From an uncultured Alphaproteobacteria bacterium (GTDB lineage Bacteria; Pseudomonadota; Alphaproteobacteria; Rhizobiales; Ancalomicrobiaceae): a stretch of DNA of 13,633 nucleotides. This document shows, piece by piece, positions 1-6,906 of the stretch (position 1 is the stretch's first letter; each line of letters begins with the position of its first letter). Under the pieces are notes generated by a model, which was given only the letters and a program-made list of their open reading frames with translations, was not told the origin of the DNA and did not search any database. Both the position numbers and the translations under genes were made by a program. The stretch is from contig CALFRR010000116.1 of assembly GCA_937919435.1 (NCBI GenBank), positions 1-13,633 of the forward strand, given 5' to 3'.

Positions 1-593
1 TCGACCTTGCCCACCAGGTCGGCGCCGACGTCGGCGCCCTTGGTGAAGATGCCGCCGCCGAGACGGGCGAAGATCGAGATCAGCGAGGCGCCGAAGCCGA
101 GCGCCACCAGCGCGTCGATCACGGTGCGGTCGGCGGGCTTCAGGCCGAGCGGCCCGGTCAGCACCCAGAAGTAGACGGCGACGCCGAGCAGCGCCAGTCC
201 GGCGACGAACAGGCCGGTCACGGCCCCCGCCTTGAAGGCGATGTCGAGACCGCCGGCGAGCGACTGGGTGGCGGCCTGGGCGGTGCGGACGTTGGCGCGA
301 ACAGAGACGTTCATCCCGATGAAGCCGGCGATCCCGGAGAGGACGGCACCGACGAGGAATCCCGCCGCCACCTCCTTGCCGAGCAGCAGCCCGAGAGCCA
401 CCAGGATCACGACACCGACGAAGCCGATCGTCGTGTACTGCCGCTTCAGATAGGCCTGCGCACCTTCGGCGACCGCACCTGCGATCTCCTGCATGCGCGC
501 CGATCCGGCGTCTGCCGCCATCACGGAGCGGATCGCCCAGACGCCATAGGCGATCGAGACGAGCCCGCAGAGAATGACGAGGAGGAGGGACAT
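1..593 (-). CDS. hppA: Membrane-bound proton-translocating pyrophosphatase, N-terminal part (cut by window edge)
   Basis: H+-PPases hydrolyse pyrophosphate at the cytoplasmic face of the inner membrane and pump protons outward. Only the first 197 residues are present; the gene runs off the left edge (full-length family members are about 700 residues). The start ATG at 593 has a good ribosome binding site, GGGAG, six bases upstream. Visible are hydrophobic segments at about residues 1-20, 55-72, 76-96, 118-143 and 158-176, and the motif GGGIFTKGADVGADLVGKV at 179-197. That motif is the start of the pyrophosphate-binding loop that is diagnostic for the family. The residues that separate potassium-dependent from potassium-independent types lie outside the window. 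thiL lies upstream on the same strand, 279 bases away, which is too far for tight coupling. Identification is very secure. Confidence 0.96.
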   Translation of the reverse strand, partial: MSLLLVILCGLVSIAYGVWAIRSVMAADAGSARMQEIAGAVAEGAQAYLKRQYTTIGFVGVVILVALGLLLGKEVAAGFLVGAVLSGIAGFIGMNVSVRANVRTAQAATQSLAGGLDIAFKAGAVTGLFVAGLALLGVAVYFWVLTGPLGLKPADRTVIDALVALGFGASLISIFARLGGGIFTKGADVGADLVGKV

Positions 594-736
594 GTTTTCT
601 CCCATCTGATCCCGCCCGGCTCCGCGAGCCCCAACTGCTCGACGTGCCGACCGGAGTTGTTTGTGGTTTTCGTATTGCCGCCGCCCGGGAAAGCCTTGGG
701 CCGGAACCCGAACAGTCCCGGTCGGAGCGAGCGGTC

Positions 737-764
737 AACGTAAACGCGGCATCCCTCGCGTCAA
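737..764 (-). promoter_or_regulatory. Possible sigma-70 promoter for hppA
   Basis: On the minus strand TTGACG (759-764) is followed after 16 bases by TACGTT (737-742). The -35 box fits the alphaproteobacterial TTGAC consensus well; the -10 box matches only three of six positions. It would give a leader of roughly 135 bases before hppA. An AT-rich patch at about 792-808 (TCATATACTAGAAT on the plus strand) lies further upstream and could hold an alternative -10 box, but no matching -35 was seen. Confidence 0.35.
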
Positions 765-872
765 CCCGGACTTAGGCGGGAACCGGGCTCATTTTGTCAT
801 ATACTAGAATGCATTGGGCGCGCCGAAACGGCCGTGCGAGGCCGGCTCGGCACGGTTGGACCGGGGTTCCGT

Positions 873-1871
873 TCAGAAATGCAGGAAGCCGGAGGTCAGC
901 GGCACGGCTTCGCCTTCGGCGCGCAACAGGATTGCCATACCATTTCCCGGGCGGACGACGCCGATCTCGGTCACCCGGACGCCGGCGTCGGCGGCTCCGG
1001 CCTCGAATCGGGGGGCCGCCTCGGGCGGCACCGCGGCGAGGATCTCGTAATCGTCACCACCGCCGACGATCGTGCCGAAAAGGCCGGAATCCGCGCCCGA
1101 CGCCCGCTCCGCCGCGGCCGACAGCGGCAGCCGGACGGCCTCGATCGCGCCGTCGCAGCCGGACCCGCGGCACATCCGTGCGAGGTCGATGCCGAGCCCG
1201 TCGGACACGTCCATCGCCGCACGCGCATGGGCGGCGATCACCGGCGCCAACGCCACCCGCGGCCGCGGCAGAAGATAGCGCTCGCCGAGATGGTCGAGTT
1301 CGTCCGCGCTCAACCCCCAGCTTCCGGCGCGGGCCGGATCGAGCCGGGCGAGAAGACCGAGCGCCGCATCGCCCAGGGTGCCCGAGACGTAGAGCCGATC
1401 GCCCGGCACTGCGGCAGCACGCCGCACCATCCGTCCCGTCGGAACCGCACCGATCGCGGTGATGGTCACCACCAGACCGGCCGGCGAGCGGATCGTGTCG
1501 CCGCCGAGCAGCGAGACGGCGAAGGTCGCCTGATCCTCGGCGAGGCCGGCGCAGAAGCGGGCGACGTCGTCTTCCCGCCAGTCGGCGGGCAGGGCCAGCG
1601 ACAGGAGATAGCCGATCGGCCGGGCCCCCTTGGCGGCGAGATCGGACAGGTTCACCCGGAGCGCCTTGCGGGCCACCAGATCCCAGGGATCCTCGGGGAA
1701 GAAGTGGACGCCGGAAGCGACCGAATCGGTCTTCAGGACGAGGTCGTGGCCGGGCGGTGCCGGCAGGGCGGCGCAGTCGTCGACGAGCCCGAGCGCGGCC
1801 GGATCGGTGGCCAACGGCCGGAACCAACGGGCGATCAGATCGTCCTCGGACGGACGGTTCGCTCCGGTCAT
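873..1871 (-). CDS. thiL: Thiamine-monophosphate kinase ThiL
   Basis: ThiL phosphorylates thiamine monophosphate with ATP to thiamine diphosphate, the last step of cofactor synthesis, in the cytoplasm. The 332-residue protein has the normal family length. It shows the expected order of motifs: VDDCAAL at 30-36 (metal-binding aspartates D31/D32), KTDSVASGVHF at 47-57, NLSDLAAKGARP at 74-85, GGDT at 123-126, MDVSDGL at 220-226 and GGGDDYE at 270-276, ending in the typical SGFLHF tail. The ATG at 1871 was chosen because AGGAGAGAG lies just upstream; longer readings into the divergent region lack family similarity. The family's usual GDD start of the first motif reads VDD here. In many alphaproteobacteria thiL follows nusB in the riboflavin operon; here the upstream neighbour is a divergent CBS-domain gene, so thiL probably has its own promoter. 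Confidence 0.96.
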   Translation of the reverse strand: MTGANRPSEDDLIARWFRPLATDPAALGLVDDCAALPAPPGHDLVLKTDSVASGVHFFPEDPWDLVARKALRVNLSDLAAKGARPIGYLLSLALPADWREDDVARFCAGLAEDQATFAVSLLGGDTIRSPAGLVVTITAIGAVPTGRMVRRAAAVPGDRLYVSGTLGDAALGLLARLDPARAGSWGLSADELDHLGERYLLPRPRVALAPVIAAHARAAMDVSDGLGIDLARMCRGSGCDGAIEAVRLPLSAAAERASGADSGLFGTIVGGGDDYEILAAVPPEAAPRFEAGAADAGVRVTEIGVVRPGNGMAILLRAEGEAVPLTSGFLHF

Positions 1872-1930
1872 CGCGGCTCTCTCCTCGGCTTCCGGTCGGC
1901 CGCCACCCGGCGGGCTCCGGCCCGGCGTTC

Positions 1931-1959
1931 CGGATAGACGATCGCACGGGGAACGGCAA
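1931..1959 (-). promoter_or_regulatory. Possible sigma-70 promoter for thiL
   Basis: On the minus strand TTGCCG (1954-1959) and TATCCG (1931-1936) are separated by 17 bases, matching the consensus at four and three positions. The predicted start of transcription lies about 50 bases before the thiL ATG. No thiamine-diphosphate riboswitch signature was seen between this site and the gene. Confidence 0.4.
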
Positions 1960-2098
1960 CGCGGGGATGCCACCCCACCGCTCGGGCCGGTCGACGACGT
2001 TGCAGCGGGCGGGTCCGATCCCCAGATATCCTTTGCCGAGCACCGCCGAACGCGGCTCGCCGAGTCGCGTGCGGTCGCTCGATCAGGAGAGCCACCCC

Positions 2099-3070
2099 AT
2101 GCCCGCACGCGACTTCATGACCCGGAACATCGTCTCGGTCGGTCCGAAGGTCGGGCTGCAGGAGATCGCCCGCGCGCTGCTCACCGCGAAGATCGGCGCG
2201 GTCCCGGTGGTCGACGAGGCGATGCACCCGTTGGGGGTGGTCAGCGAGTGGGATCTGATCGGTCAGCACGCGCCCGAGCGCGAGGCGCGGCGCGACCGCT
2301 GGCTGTCGCGACTTGCCGAGGGGCAGTCGCTGTCGACGGTGTTCATCGACACCACACGGCCGAACGCCCGGACCGCCGAAGAGGTGATGAGCAGCCCGGT
2401 GGTGACGATCGGCGAAGACGCGGAGATCGCCGACATCGCCCGGGTGTTCACCGAACATCGGGTGAAGCGGGTGTTCGTGGTCTCCGACGGACGCCTCGTC
2501 GGGGTGGTCAGTCGGTCGGACCTCACCCGGGTGCTCGCCGAGAACGGCCACGAGCATCACCCCGACCGGGCCGAGGTGGACGCCGAAGAGGCGCCGCCGC
2601 CCGCCCCGCTCCCTCCCCTCGCCGATGGCGGGGCGAGCGATTCCCGCGTCTCGGCGGATGCGTTCCGACACCTCGTCGAAGCCCACGAGGCGGCGGAACA
2701 GGCGGCGCGGGAGGAAGAGAAGCGGGCCCGCAACCGGGCGCAGACCGAACTGGTGCGGCGGCTCGCCGGCGAACGGCTCTCCGACAAGGAGTGGCATTCG
2801 CTGCTCGGCCTCGCCAAGGCGGCGGCGGAACGCGGCGAGAAGGACTTCCTGCTGATGCGCTTTCCCGCCAAGCTGTGCTCCGACGGCGGGCGGATGATCA
2901 ACGTGCCCGATCCCGATTGGCCGAGCAGCCTCAGAGGCAAGGCCGCCGATCTCTACGAGCGCTGGCAGGACGAGCTGAAGCCGCGCGGCTTCGGCCTCTC
3001 CGCCCGGATCCTGGAGTTCCCCGGCGGCTTCCCCGGCGACGTCGGGATGACCCTGGTGTGGGGGGAATGA
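2099..3070 (+). CDS. Two-CBS-domain protein fused to an uncharacterised C-terminal domain
   Basis: A 323-residue soluble protein. The ATG at 2099 follows CAGGAGAG with suitable spacing. Residues 1-56 form a first CBS motif (MTRNIVSVGP, IGAVPVVD, LGVVSEWDLI). Residues 94-147 form a second (VMSSPVVTIGED, RVKRVFVVSDGRLVGVVSRSDL). They are separated by an arginine-rich stretch at 60-75. CBS pairs usually bind adenine nucleotides and act as regulatory modules. A proline- and acid-rich linker (160-180) and a charged helical region (185-225) lead to a C-terminal domain at about 228-323. That domain has conserved-looking features: EWHSLL, FPAKLCSDGGRMIN, RWQDELKPRGFGL, and FPGGFPGDVGMTLVW. I recall similar stretches as stand-alone hypothetical proteins in alphaproteobacteria but cannot assign a function. 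What it regulates is unknown. It is divergent from thiL and upstream of ygjV. Confidence 0.88.
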   Translation: MPARDFMTRNIVSVGPKVGLQEIARALLTAKIGAVPVVDEAMHPLGVVSEWDLIGQHAPEREARRDRWLSRLAEGQSLSTVFIDTTRPNARTAEEVMSSPVVTIGEDAEIADIARVFTEHRVKRVFVVSDGRLVGVVSRSDLTRVLAENGHEHHPDRAEVDAEEAPPPAPLPPLADGGASDSRVSADAFRHLVEAHEAAEQAAREEEKRARNRAQTELVRRLAGERLSDKEWHSLLGLAKAAAERGEKDFLLMRFPAKLCSDGGRMINVPDPDWPSSLRGKAADLYERWQDELKPRGFGLSARILEFPGGFPGDVGMTLVWGE

Positions 3071-3074
3071 GGCG

Positions 3075-3133
3075 CCCTCGCCGCGCCGAGGGGTGCGGCG
3101 GACTCCCGATCACGGTCGCGGATCGGCCGCGAC
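3075..3133 (+). terminator. Hairpins downstream of the CBS gene, possible terminator
   Basis: Two inverted repeats follow the stop codon: CCCTCG/CGAGGG at 3075-3092 with a six-base loop, and GTCGCGG/CCGCGAC at 3115-3133 with a five-base loop. Neither has a T-run after it, so termination here would be weak or factor-assisted. Confidence 0.35.
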
Positions 3134-3291
3134 ATCGCGTTCTGCGGCGAGCATGGACCCGAAATCGGGCCCGTGCGATGTGTGCTCGACGGTTTTCTCC
3201 GGAGAGCCAGCATTGTAGTATGGAAGAAGCGGCTCCCGGACGTTGATCTCGACTCGAGGCGGCCGTGACGCCTCCGCAGACCGGGAAGACG

Positions 3292-3825
3292 ATGACGGAC
3301 CCCTTTTCGGCCGCACAGATCGTGGGCTACTTCGCCTTCGCTCTCGGCCTGACCTCGATCGTGCAGAAGAGCGACGGACGCCTGAAGGCGTTCAACGCCA
3401 TGCAGAGCTGCTGCTACGCGATCCACTTCGTGATGCTCGGCAATCTGCCGGCCGGCGCCACCGCGGGAATCTCGACGGTGCGCTCGTTGCTCGCGCTGCG
3501 GACCCGTTCGCCGCTGGTCGCCGCGGTCATGGTCGCCGCCAACGTCGCCGCCGGTTTCGCGGTCGGGGCGACCGGACTCGGCTGGCTGCCGGTGGCGGCA
3601 GGCGGGGCGGCGACGATCACCCTGTTCCTGCTGCGCGGCATCACCATGCGGCTGGCGCTGCTCGGCTGCACCCTGGCATGGCTGGTCAACAACTGGATCA
3701 GCGGCTCGATCGGCGGCATCGCGCTCGAGACCCTGATGGCGCTCATCAACATGTCGACGATGGTCCGGATACTGCGCGACCGCTCCGCCCGCGACGCCGC
3801 CGACGACGTGCCGCCGGTGACCTGA
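3292..3825 (+). CDS. YgjV-family inner membrane protein
   Basis: A 177-residue integral membrane protein resembling Escherichia coli YgjV (Imp-YgjV family, function unknown). Similar positions include the opening MTDPFSAAQIVGYFAFALGL, the stretch AIHFVMLGNLPAGATAGI at 43-60, the arginine pair in STVRSLLALRTRS at 61-73, LRGITMRLALLGCTLAW at 114-130, and NNWISGSIGGIALE at 133-146. About six hydrophobic segments cover most of the chain. I chose the ATG at 3292, preceded by GGGAAG, because it aligns with the E. coli start. A GTG at 3265 would add nine residues and is possible. It follows the CBS gene after 221 bases and converges with the threonine ammonia-lyase gene, with a 30-base gap. No partner suggests a function. 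Confidence 0.85.
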   Translation: MTDPFSAAQIVGYFAFALGLTSIVQKSDGRLKAFNAMQSCCYAIHFVMLGNLPAGATAGISTVRSLLALRTRSPLVAAVMVAANVAAGFAVGATGLGWLPVAAGGAATITLFLLRGITMRLALLGCTLAWLVNNWISGSIGGIALETLMALINMSTMVRILRDRSARDAADDVPPVT

Positions 3826-3852
3826 GGGGCCACCGACTCCGCCCGGCTCCTC
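3824..3852. terminator. Weak bidirectional terminator between convergent ygjV-like gene and ilvA
   Basis: GAGGGGCC at 3824-3831 can pair with GGCTCCTC at 3845-3852 (eight pairs including one G-U) across a 13-base loop. It fills the 30-base gap between two convergent stop codons. No T-run is visible. Confidence 0.35.
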
Positions 3853-3855
3853 GCC

Positions 3856-5097
3856 TCACGCCTGTCGGTCCGACCGCCCCAGCCGTTCCACCGAATAGTC
3901 GAGCGCCTCGAGCGCCGCGATGATCTCGCGTGCATGGGCGCCGTCACGGGTCTCGAAGACCACGTCGAGGCTCGCGCCCTTGGCCGGCACCTTCAGCACC
4001 GTGCGGTGATGTTCGACGTCGAGGATGTTGCCGCCCATCCGGCCCAGCACCGTGGTGATCTCGCCGAGCACCCCGGGGCGGTCGGAGGTGATCAGGCGGA
4101 TCGCCACGATCTTCTCCTCGCGGGCGAGTTCACGCACCATGATCGACGACAGGATCCGCGGATCGACGTTGCCGCCGGACAGCACCAGCCCGACCTTCCG
4201 TCCCCGGAACCGCTCCGGGGCGGTGGTCAGGGCGGCGAGGCCGGCGCCGGCCGCCCCTTCCGCCATCGTCTTCTGGAGCGTCAGATAGGCGTAGACGGCG
4301 CGCTCGATGTCGCTCTCCTCGACCAGGATCAGGTCGTCGAGCAGCCGGCGGGCGATCTCCAGCGTCCGCCGCCCGACCCGGCGCACCGCGATGCCCTCGG
4401 CGAGCGTGGTGCCGCCGGCATCGACCGGCTGGTCGCGCAGTTCGCCCCACATCGAGGGATAGAGGTTCGTCTCCACCCCGACGATCTCGATCCCCGGCTT
4501 CAGCGCCTTGGCCGCGGTGGCGATGCCGGCGACGAGACCACCGCCGCCGACCGGCACCACCAGCACGTCGAGATCCGGCGCCGCCTCGAGCATCTCGAGC
4601 GCGATCGTCCCCTGGCCGCGGATCACGTCGACGTCGTCGTAGGGATGGACGAAGGTCAGGCCGTCGCGGGTGCGGATCCGGTCGGCCTCGACCTCGGCCT
4701 CGGCGACGGTCTCGCCGGACAGCACCACTTCGGCGCCGAAACCGCGGGTGGCGGCGACCTTCACGTGCGGCGTGGTCTCCGGCATGACGATGATCGAGCG
4801 GATGCCGAGCCGGGTGGCGTGGTAGGCGACCGCCTGGGCGTGATTGCCGGCCGACATGGCGATGACGCCGCGGGCCCGGGCCGCCGCGTCGAGCGACAGC
4901 AGCTTGGTCAGCGCTCCGCGTTCCTTGAAGGCGTTGGTGACCTGCAGGTTCTCGTATTTGACCCAGACCTCGGCCCCGGTCAGGGCGGAGAGCCGCGGCG
5001 CCGGCAGACAGGGCGTCCGCATCACCGCGCCGTCGATCATCCGGGCGGCATCGCGGACGTCGTCGAGGGTCGGCAGCGGCGGTTCGGACGCGGACAT
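3856..5097 (-). CDS. ilvA: Threonine ammonia-lyase (threonine dehydratase) with C-terminal ACT domain
   Basis: A PLP enzyme of 413 residues that deaminates L-threonine to 2-oxobutanoate, the first committed step toward isoleucine or the entry to threonine breakdown. The fold-type II catalytic domain (about 1-320) shows the PLP lysine K58 in NAFKERGA, the substrate loop SAGNHAQ at 82-88, the glycine-rich phosphate clamp GGGG at 184-187, and SGGNVD at 307-312. A single ACT domain follows at about 328-405 (VAIRLITSDRPGVLGEITTVLGRMGGNI), as in the 400-residue allosteric class rather than the 510-residue E. coli IlvA with its two regulatory repeats. The symbol could equally be tdcB-like. The start at 5097 has GAGGGAG upstream. 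It is the last gene of a three-gene minus-strand operon, 44 bases after the small membrane protein gene. Serine can be a side substrate in this family. Confidence 0.95.
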   Translation of the reverse strand: MSASEPPLPTLDDVRDAARMIDGAVMRTPCLPAPRLSALTGAEVWVKYENLQVTNAFKERGALTKLLSLDAAARARGVIAMSAGNHAQAVAYHATRLGIRSIIVMPETTPHVKVAATRGFGAEVVLSGETVAEAEVEADRIRTRDGLTFVHPYDDVDVIRGQGTIALEMLEAAPDLDVLVVPVGGGGLVAGIATAAKALKPGIEIVGVETNLYPSMWGELRDQPVDAGGTTLAEGIAVRRVGRRTLEIARRLLDDLILVEESDIERAVYAYLTLQKTMAEGAAGAGLAALTTAPERFRGRKVGLVLSGGNVDPRILSSIMVRELAREEKIVAIRLITSDRPGVLGEITTVLGRMGGNILDVEHHRTVLKVPAKGASLDVVFETRDGAHAREIIAALEALDYSVERLGRSDRQA

Positions 5098-5141
5098 CGC
5101 GGGGGCTCCCTCGGCCCGGCGCCATCGGCGGCCGGCCGGAA

Positions 5142-5606
5142 TCAGACGGTTTCGGGCCGTCGGCGGGTCTTGCGGATCTGGCGTTCCGCCCGCTCGGCGA
5201 GCAGATGCAGGGTGAGGTAGATCAGGATGGTCGCGACCTGGACGATCGTCCACGGCCCGGTCCAACCGAACAGACCGGCGTAGCCGGTGTGGATGATGAT
5301 CCGGGCGAAGGTGACCACCAGCCAGGTCGCGGTTCCCCAGACCGAGCCGAACCACAGCCCGACCGCGGCCATCGGATCGAGGGTGGCGAAGAACCAGGTG
5401 GCGCCCATGCGCGGCAACTGCGCCTTCTCGTGCAGCGAGAAGATCGGCGGCACCAGTCCGAGAATCGCCGCCCATTCCCACAGCGACCAGCCGAGATGGG
5501 CGACCGACAGACAGCGCAGGAAGACGTCGAGCAGCAGGCGCGGGCGCGGCCGCGTCGGCTCCTCGCGCCGAGCGCCGGCGGCATGGGTCGTCTCGATCCG
5601 CGGCAT
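5142..5606 (-). CDS. Small four-helix membrane protein of unknown function
   Basis: A 154-residue protein. The N-terminal 24 residues are polar and basic. Hydrophobic segments lie at about 25-52, 68-88, 91-112 and 117-137, and the C-terminal tail is strongly basic (ERQIRKTRRR at 141-150). That fits a cytoplasmic tail under the positive-inside rule. Aromatic-rich motifs such as HLGWSLWEW (37-45) and MGATWFFATLDPMAAVGLWF (67-86) stand out. I believe it belongs to an alphaproteobacterial family of unknown function (perhaps DUF6163, recalled from memory and unverified). The start at 5606 follows GGAAGAGGA on the minus strand. It sits 22 bases after the 3-hydroxyisobutyryl-CoA hydrolase-like gene and 44 before ilvA, so it is probably co-transcribed with both. 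No catalytic motif is visible. Confidence 0.85.
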   Translation of the reverse strand: MPRIETTHAAGARREEPTRPRPRLLLDVFLRCLSVAHLGWSLWEWAAILGLVPPIFSLHEKAQLPRMGATWFFATLDPMAAVGLWFGSVWGTATWLVVTFARIIIHTGYAGLFGWTGPWTIVQVATILIYLTLHLLAERAERQIRKTRRRPETV

Positions 5607-5628
5607 CGCGCGTCCTCTTCCGATCGCC

Positions 5629-6702
5629 TCACCCCAGCGGGGGGAACACGATGTCGCCGCGCGCGGGGACCGTCGTCAAGTGGGCATCGATCTCCGCCGG
5701 GTCGAGCGCCGCGACGCTCGCCGGCTTCCAGACCGGGCGGAAGTCGCGATCGACCAACTGGGCGCGCACCCCTTCGACGAAGTCGGTGCCCTCGAGGATC
5801 CGGCAGACGATCCGCCAGTCGAGGGTGAGCGCGCCTTCGAGATCGAGCCGCGCGGCGACCCGCATCTCCTTCAACCCGACCGCCATCGAAGTCGGCGACT
5901 TGGTGCGGATCTCCGCGGCGAGACCCTTCGCCCATTCGGCGTCGGGTCCGGTCTCGGCGTCGAGGCGGGCGAGGATCGCCGCGACGTCGCCGCCGGCGAA
6001 GATCCGATCGATCGCCGGCCGGCGGTCGAGGAGCGGGGTCGGACCGGACGGCGTTCCGGCGAACCGGTCGAGCACCGGAACCGGATCGGAAGCGAGCGCC
6101 AGCGCCGCCGCGAGGTCGGCGAAGCGCGCGCTCGGGACGAAATGCCCGGCGAGCCCGATCGCCACCGCCTCGGTGGCGTTCACCCGGCCGCCGGTCACCG
6201 CCATGTAGGCGCCGATCTCGCCGGGAAGCCCGGCCAGGGTGCGGGTGCAGCCGACGTCCGGGAACAGGCCGATGGTCGATTCCGGCATGGCGAACACCGC
6301 CTTCTCGGAGACCACCCGATGCGGTGCGTGCATCGACAGTCCCATGCCGCCGCCCATGCAGATGCCGTCGATCAGCGACGTGTAGGGTTTGGGGAAGCGG
6401 TGGATCACCCGATCGAGGTGATACTCCTCGAAGAAGAAGTCGGTCAGCGCCGGGTCGCCGGCGAGGATCTGCTCGCGCAGGCGGCGCACGTCGGCACCGG
6501 CACAGAACGCCTTCTCGCTGGTCGAGGTCAGCACCACGTGAGCGACCGCCGGGTCGACCGCCCACCGGTCGAGCTGTGCCCGCATCGCCCGAATCACCGG
6601 CAGGGTCAGCGCGTTGAGCGCCTTCGGCCGATCGAGGACGACGAAGCCGGCGCGGCCGCGCAGCTCGAAGCGGATGTCGGGGGTCGCGGCATCGGTGGTC
6701 AC
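5629..6702 (-). CDS. Enoyl-CoA hydratase/isomerase-family protein, 3-hydroxyisobutyryl-CoA hydrolase type
   Basis: A crotonase-fold protein that most resembles 3-hydroxyisobutyryl-CoA hydrolase (HIBCH), which releases free 3-hydroxyisobutyrate in valine degradation. It has 357 residues, typical for HIBCH and about 100 longer than ordinary enoyl-CoA hydratases. Oxyanion-hole segments are AFCAGAD at 65-71 and GGGMG at 117-121. The HIBCH-type signature MPESTIGLFPDVG at 139-151 carries the expected acidic pair E141 and D149. The C-terminal SPTSM and LDWRIVCRILEGTDFVEGVRA regions also fit. I prefer the GTG start at 6702, with GGAGAG four bases upstream. The ATG at 6714 has no ribosome binding site and itself overlaps that GGAG. 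The gene heads a minus-strand operon with a membrane protein and ilvA, and diverges from hemB. The exact CoA substrate is inferred from family resemblance. Confidence 0.92.
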   Translation of the reverse strand: MTTDAATPDIRFELRGRAGFVVLDRPKALNALTLPVIRAMRAQLDRWAVDPAVAHVVLTSTSEKAFCAGADVRRLREQILAGDPALTDFFFEEYHLDRVIHRFPKPYTSLIDGICMGGGMGLSMHAPHRVVSEKAVFAMPESTIGLFPDVGCTRTLAGLPGEIGAYMAVTGGRVNATEAVAIGLAGHFVPSARFADLAAALALASDPVPVLDRFAGTPSGPTPLLDRRPAIDRIFAGGDVAAILARLDAETGPDAEWAKGLAAEIRTKSPTSMAVGLKEMRVAARLDLEGALTLDWRIVCRILEGTDFVEGVRAQLVDRDFRPVWKPASVAALDPAEIDAHLTTVPARGDIVFPPLG

Positions 6703-6706
6703 ACGT

Positions 6707-6712
6707 CTCTCC
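6707..6712 (-). promoter_or_regulatory. Ribosome binding site deciding the GTG start of the HIBCH-like gene
   Basis: GGAGAG on the minus strand lies four bases before the GTG at 6702. The upstream in-frame ATG at 6714 overlaps this site and is preceded only by a C/G-rich stretch, so initiation at the GTG is favoured. Confidence 0.55.
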
Positions 6713-6783
6713 ATGGCGGCGGGGTTCGGGCCGGCCGCACTCTAGCGGCGCCGGGACACCGGCGCGAGGGCATGTCGGCATCG

Positions 6784-6798
6784 GCAGAGCGGCTCTGC
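6784..6798. promoter_or_regulatory. 15-bp palindrome in the hemB / HIBCH-like divergent promoter region
   Basis: GCAGAGC and GCTCTGC form perfect seven-base arms around a single G. It lies 82 bases before the HIBCH-like start and about 109 before the hemB start, a fitting place for an operator shared by both genes. No regulator gene is adjacent. Confidence 0.4.
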
Positions 6799-6826
6799 GA
6801 CAGACGCCCCATCAGCGCCCCGTGAA

Positions 6827-6855
6827 GTGACCGCCGCCCGGACGCGTGCTACTCG
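6827..6855 (+). promoter_or_regulatory. Possible promoter for hemB
   Basis: GTGACC (6827-6832) and TACTCG (6850-6855) are spaced by 17 bases, and a TG at 6847-6848 gives an extended -10 arrangement. The -35 box matches four consensus positions; the -10 box is poor. The leader would be about 45 bases. Confidence 0.3.
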
Positions 6856-6892
6856 TGACGGCCTCGGGCCGGCCCGGCCGGCTCACCCGCCC

Positions 6893-6898
6893 GAAGGA
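6893..6898 (+). promoter_or_regulatory. Ribosome binding site deciding the hemB start
   Basis: GAAGGA lies eight bases before the ATG at 6907. The alternative in-frame ATG at 6898 overlaps this site and so could not use it. Confidence 0.65.
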
Positions 6899-6906
6899 TG
6901 ATCGAC

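Noticed and set aside
834..1937. Long plus-strand open frame of 367 codons opposite thiL
   Set aside because: It mirrors the thiL codons in a high-GC genome, is rich in arginine, glycine and proline, and shows no family motif; the thiL frame is unambiguous.
1872..2098. Thiamine-diphosphate riboswitch before thiL
   Set aside because: The CTGAGA and ACCTGAT signature elements are absent on the minus strand.
3934..5220. Long plus-strand open frame of 428 codons opposite ilvA
   Set aside because: Composition dominated by His, Asp, Gly and Arg as expected for the complement of a GC-rich gene; the opposite strand encodes a clear PLP enzyme.
6703..6714. ATG at 6714 as start of the HIBCH-like gene
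   Set aside because: No ribosome binding site precedes it and it overlaps the GGAGAG that serves the GTG at 6702; it remains possible but is less likely.
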